Shown: piece after piece, positions 61,794 through 64,000 of the stretch
Layout of the letters: the number at the start of each line of letters is the position of its first letter
Position numbering within the stretch: position 1 is the stretch's first letter
Assembly (NCBI RefSeq): GCF_022180385.2
Contig: NZ_BQME02000002.1
Location: forward strand, 1-64,000
Origin: Paenibacillus sp. L3-i20
GTDB lineage: Bacteria; Bacillota; Bacilli; Paenibacillales; Paenibacillaceae
Direction of reading: 5' to 3'
DNA: 64,000 nucleotides
Notes under the pieces: model-generated
What the model was told of the DNA's origin: nothing
The model's database searches: none
Seen by the model: only the letters and a program-made list of their open reading frames with translations
Translations under genes and position numbers: made by a program

Positions 61794-62612
61794 ATGATGG
61801 GATTGGAAATGTGGATTATTGATGCATTTACGAAGGAAAGATTTAAAGGTAACGCTGCTGCGGTATGTTTGTTATCGGAACCGATAGAAGAAAGGCACAT
61901 GCAAAATATTGCAGCAGAAATGAACTTGTCGGAAACGGCATTTGTTATAAAAGAAAACGAAGGTTTCGGATTAAGGTGGTTTACACCTGTTGCAGAGGTG
62001 GAACTATGTGGTCACGCCACTCTTGCTACTGCACATGCGTTATGGGAGTCAGGAACGTTACCCGTAACGGAGGAAGCGACATTTTCAACAAAAAGTGGGG
62101 TGCTAACTGCAAGAAATGAAGGGGAATGGATTGAACTAAATTTTCCTACAGAGGCACCCCAAGCTGCGCAAGCACCAGAGGCGCTAATTGAAGCATTAGG
62201 GCTAATTCCACGTTATGTTGGGCGCAATCGAATGGATTATATCATTGAAGTCGACAGTGAAGACACGGTGCGAACATTGCAGCCAGACTTTAATCTTATT
62301 AAGGGATTAGATGCAAGGGGAGTAATCGTTACAAGCAAGGCGAATAAAAGAGTAGAAGTTGGCGGCTCCTACGATGTTGTTTCAAGAGCCTTTTTCCCTG
62401 CCATTGGTATAGATGAAGATCCCGTCACTGGTTCAGCCCATTGCGCACTTGCACCTTATTGGAGTAAACGACTCAGAAAAGATGAGTTGATTGGATACCA
62501 AGCGTCCGCAAGAGGAGGGTTCGTTCGAATGCAGCTTGTAGAAAACCGTGTATTGTTGTCGGGAGGAGCTGTGACTGTTCTGCGGGGAGAGCTCCAAACC
62601 GACAATATATAG
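61794..62612 (+). CDS. PhzF family isomerase
   Basis: A 272-residue protein with the PhzF/diaminopimelate-epimerase-like double fold: IIDAFTKERFKGNAAAVCLL (about 8-27), catalytic Glu in MNLSETAFV (about 43-51), CGHATLATAHALW (about 77-89) and DEDPVTGSAHCALAPYW (about 205-221). PhzF of phenazine synthesis is the founding member; no phenazine genes are here, so the substrate is unknown. ATG 61794 is used; 61797 is an alternative. Confidence 0.9.
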   Translation: MMGLEMWIIDAFTKERFKGNAAAVCLLSEPIEERHMQNIAAEMNLSETAFVIKENEGFGLRWFTPVAEVELCGHATLATAHALWESGTLPVTEEATFSTKSGVLTARNEGEWIELNFPTEAPQAAQAPEALIEALGLIPRYVGRNRMDYIIEVDSEDTVRTLQPDFNLIKGLDARGVIVTSKANKRVEVGGSYDVVSRAFFPAIGIDEDPVTGSAHCALAPYWSKRLRKDELIGYQASARGGFVRMQLVENRVLLSGGAVTVLRGELQTDNI

Positions 62613-62838
62613 CTAGGTGAATATAGCCATGCTTTGGGAGTGCCTGGTTTTTCAATTTCATGAGAGCTCTCGATTTTCACGACGGTGGCCTTCACTTTAG
62701 TAGGTACGCCTGAACTCATTGCATGTAAGCCATTTCGAATTCCATATAGACAAATTGCTAGGGGGGGGCAGCTTTTGAACGCTGTGAGTAGATAAAAAGT
62801 CATCTAGTAACCACTTTCCTAGTACTTGATATAGGGTA
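62613..62838. other. Intergenic region without a convincing gene
   Basis: A minus-strand open frame crosses this stretch into phzF but has no ribosome binding site. Nothing else is recognised before the Fur-controlled promoter. Confidence 0.4.
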
Positions 62839-62868
62839 TTGCAATAATGATAATCATTATCATATAAT
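62839..62868 (+). promoter_or_regulatory. Fur-controlled promoter with perfect Fur box
   Basis: TGATAATCATTATCA (62848-62862) is an exact 7-1-7 Fur box. It fills the spacer between TTGCAA (62839-62844) and TATAAT (62863-62868), an 18-bp spacing. Iron-bound Fur would block transcription of the gene at 62910. Confidence 0.9.
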
Positions 62869-62909
62869 GGTTAATGTTGTGATATTCGCAAGTATTCGAG
62901 GAGGACGTT

Positions 62910-63881
62910 ATGTTTAAGCATCGAGTTCAGGCTATGGGAGTTTCTATCGTTTTCATTTTTTCAGTTTTACTTACTGCATGTGGTGGAGCGGCCAATAGTG
63001 GCGAGAATGGATCTGCTGCTAAGGATGAAGTTGTTACTACAACCCGCACTTTTGATACCGTCAAAGGCGCCATTACCATTCCGGCCAAGCCACAACGCAT
63101 TGTGACAGACTATTACGGAGGCGAGCTGTTGTCGGTCGGTGCAAATGTTGTTGGTGTAGATCCAGAAACATTTGCCAATCCTTATTTAAAAGAACAGTTG
63201 AAGACAGCTAAAGATATCGGCAATCCTATAAATACGGAGAAAGCGCTTGAGCTTACTCCTGATCTCATCGTCGTCATGAACGATAAAGATTATGATAAGT
63301 TGTCTAAAATTGCGCCGACATTGCACATCCCGTATGGAACGGTAAATGATGTGTACGAAACGCTAAGATTTTTTGGAGACATCGTAGGAGAAAAAGAGAA
63401 GGCGGAGCAATTTATCGTCGAGTTTGACAAGAAAGCTGCCGAAGGGCGGGCTAAGCTGAAGGGAGTCATTGAGGAAAATGCGACCTTTGGACTTTATGAA
63501 GTAAGGCATAAAGGGGATATCTGGATGCTAGGCGACAATGGGGGCCGTGGTGGTCAGGCATTGTACAATGCACTTAAGTTGAAAATGCCGCAGAAGCTGG
63601 CGGACAGCAAAGAGCAGGCAGTGCAGTTGTCGCTCGAGACATTGCCGGAGTATGCTGCCGACTATATGTTCCTAACGAGTTTTGATCCCGAAAACAAAGG
63701 CGACGCACTCAAGGAGTTAAAAGATTCGGTGGTTTGGAATGGTTTGCAAGCGAGCAAAAACAACAAGCTATTTTACAATGACTTCCAAACGTTTTATGCC
63801 TATGATCCAATAGCTGTAATGGCGCAGATCGACCTGTTTACGGATATGCTGATAGTTAGAGCTGAAGAGAATAAGAAGTAA
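62910..63881 (+). CDS. Iron-siderophore ABC transporter substrate-binding lipoprotein
   Basis: A 323-residue lipoprotein. The signal ends with the lipobox LLTAC (Cys about 25), followed by a Gly/Ser/Asn linker and the Fe/B12 periplasmic-binding fold: PAKPQRIVTDYYGGELLSVGANVVGV (about 58-83), LELTPDLIVVMNDKDYDKLSKIAPTLHIPYG, and the long connecting helix at about 160. Members deliver ferri-siderophores to FecCD-type permeases; none is adjacent within the window. AGGAGGACGTT precedes the ATG. The perfect Fur box upstream supports iron repression. Confidence 0.9.
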   Translation: MFKHRVQAMGVSIVFIFSVLLTACGGAANSGENGSAAKDEVVTTTRTFDTVKGAITIPAKPQRIVTDYYGGELLSVGANVVGVDPETFANPYLKEQLKTAKDIGNPINTEKALELTPDLIVVMNDKDYDKLSKIAPTLHIPYGTVNDVYETLRFFGDIVGEKEKAEQFIVEFDKKAAEGRAKLKGVIEENATFGLYEVRHKGDIWMLGDNGGRGGQALYNALKLKMPQKLADSKEQAVQLSLETLPEYAADYMFLTSFDPENKGDALKELKDSVVWNGLQASKNNKLFYNDFQTFYAYDPIAVMAQIDLFTDMLIVRAEENKK

Positions 63882-63918
63882 ATAGCGATATTGCGTAGTT
63901 ATTATGGTAGTAAAAGCT

Positions 63919-63958
63919 TAAAAGACGATAAGAAGCCAAGCTTCATATCGTCTTTTTG
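63919..63958 (+). terminator. Terminator after the iron-binding lipoprotein gene
   Basis: AAAAGACGATA pairs with TATCGTCTTTTT, with inner GAAGC / GCTTC. A U-tract is present. Confidence 0.9.
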
Positions 63959-64000
63959 CACTGTATAAATACGTCATCAAGCTGGTCATCTTTGTCGAGG

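Noticed and set aside
62456..62803. 115-codon minus-strand frame
   Set aside because: Half overlaps phzF antisense, has no Shine-Dalgarno, and no family was recognised.

Overview
The window looks like chromosomal DNA of an endospore-forming Firmicute of the Paenibacillaceae type. It carries sigK, a spoVAC-AD-AE operon, an S-layer-homology (SLH) protein, class Ib ribonucleotide reductase (nrdIEF), hprK, and the Bacillales yqeG-yqeH-aroE-yhbY-nadD-yqeK-rsfS cluster. GGAGG ribosome binding sites, frequent TTG/GTG starts and U-tract terminators fit this placement. The genus is inferred from gene content and gene order only.

Layout. 1-7 kb: the end of a glycine-rich repeat protein, two tandem DUF445 membrane proteins, a secreted beta-helix protein, a small hypothetical and a VanW-domain protein. 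7-16.3 kb: a 2329-residue SLH-anchored protein with 24 Ig-like repeats (minus strand), divergent from a GNAT acetyltransferase and three tail-collar (microcystin-dependent-type) proteins. 16.6-22.9 kb: a SEC-C protein, intact sigK, a decayed Nudix/phosphatase locus, RNase J and a Gln-rich small protein. 22.9-35.9 kb is an accessory region. It holds IS3 fragments on both sides of a sodium-dependent transporter with a probable T-box leader, a TetR/MFS divergent pair with twin operators, a second MFS pump, a serine-recombinase fragment, three orphan solute-binding lipoproteins around a deoxyribosyltransferase-like protein, a tiny lipoprotein and a 53-residue membrane protein. 36-43 kb: a five-gene ABC/GntR operon, a 31-residue membrane peptide, an AraC regulator divergent from a Gfo/Idh dehydrogenase and sugar isomerase pair. 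43-56 kb: spoVA, a MoxR-DUF58-transglutaminase operon, and the yqe cluster with cvfB and a methyltransferase. 56-64 kb: nrdIEF under tandem NrdR boxes, a divergent hprK, a GyrI-like protein, a PhzF-like enzyme and an iron-siderophore binding lipoprotein behind a perfect Fur box.

The most unusual item is a 98-bp intergenic element present twice (17891-17988 and 60053-60150, about 88% identical, same orientation). Each copy follows a terminator and precedes a regulatory gene (sigK, hprK), and its 3' half can fold into nested stems. Other points of interest are the A/B-alternating 24-repeat surface protein, the orphan solute-binding trio, an IS3 deletion derivative with an in-frame OrfA-OrfB fusion, and several recently decayed genes. 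No tRNA, rRNA or CRISPR array was seen.
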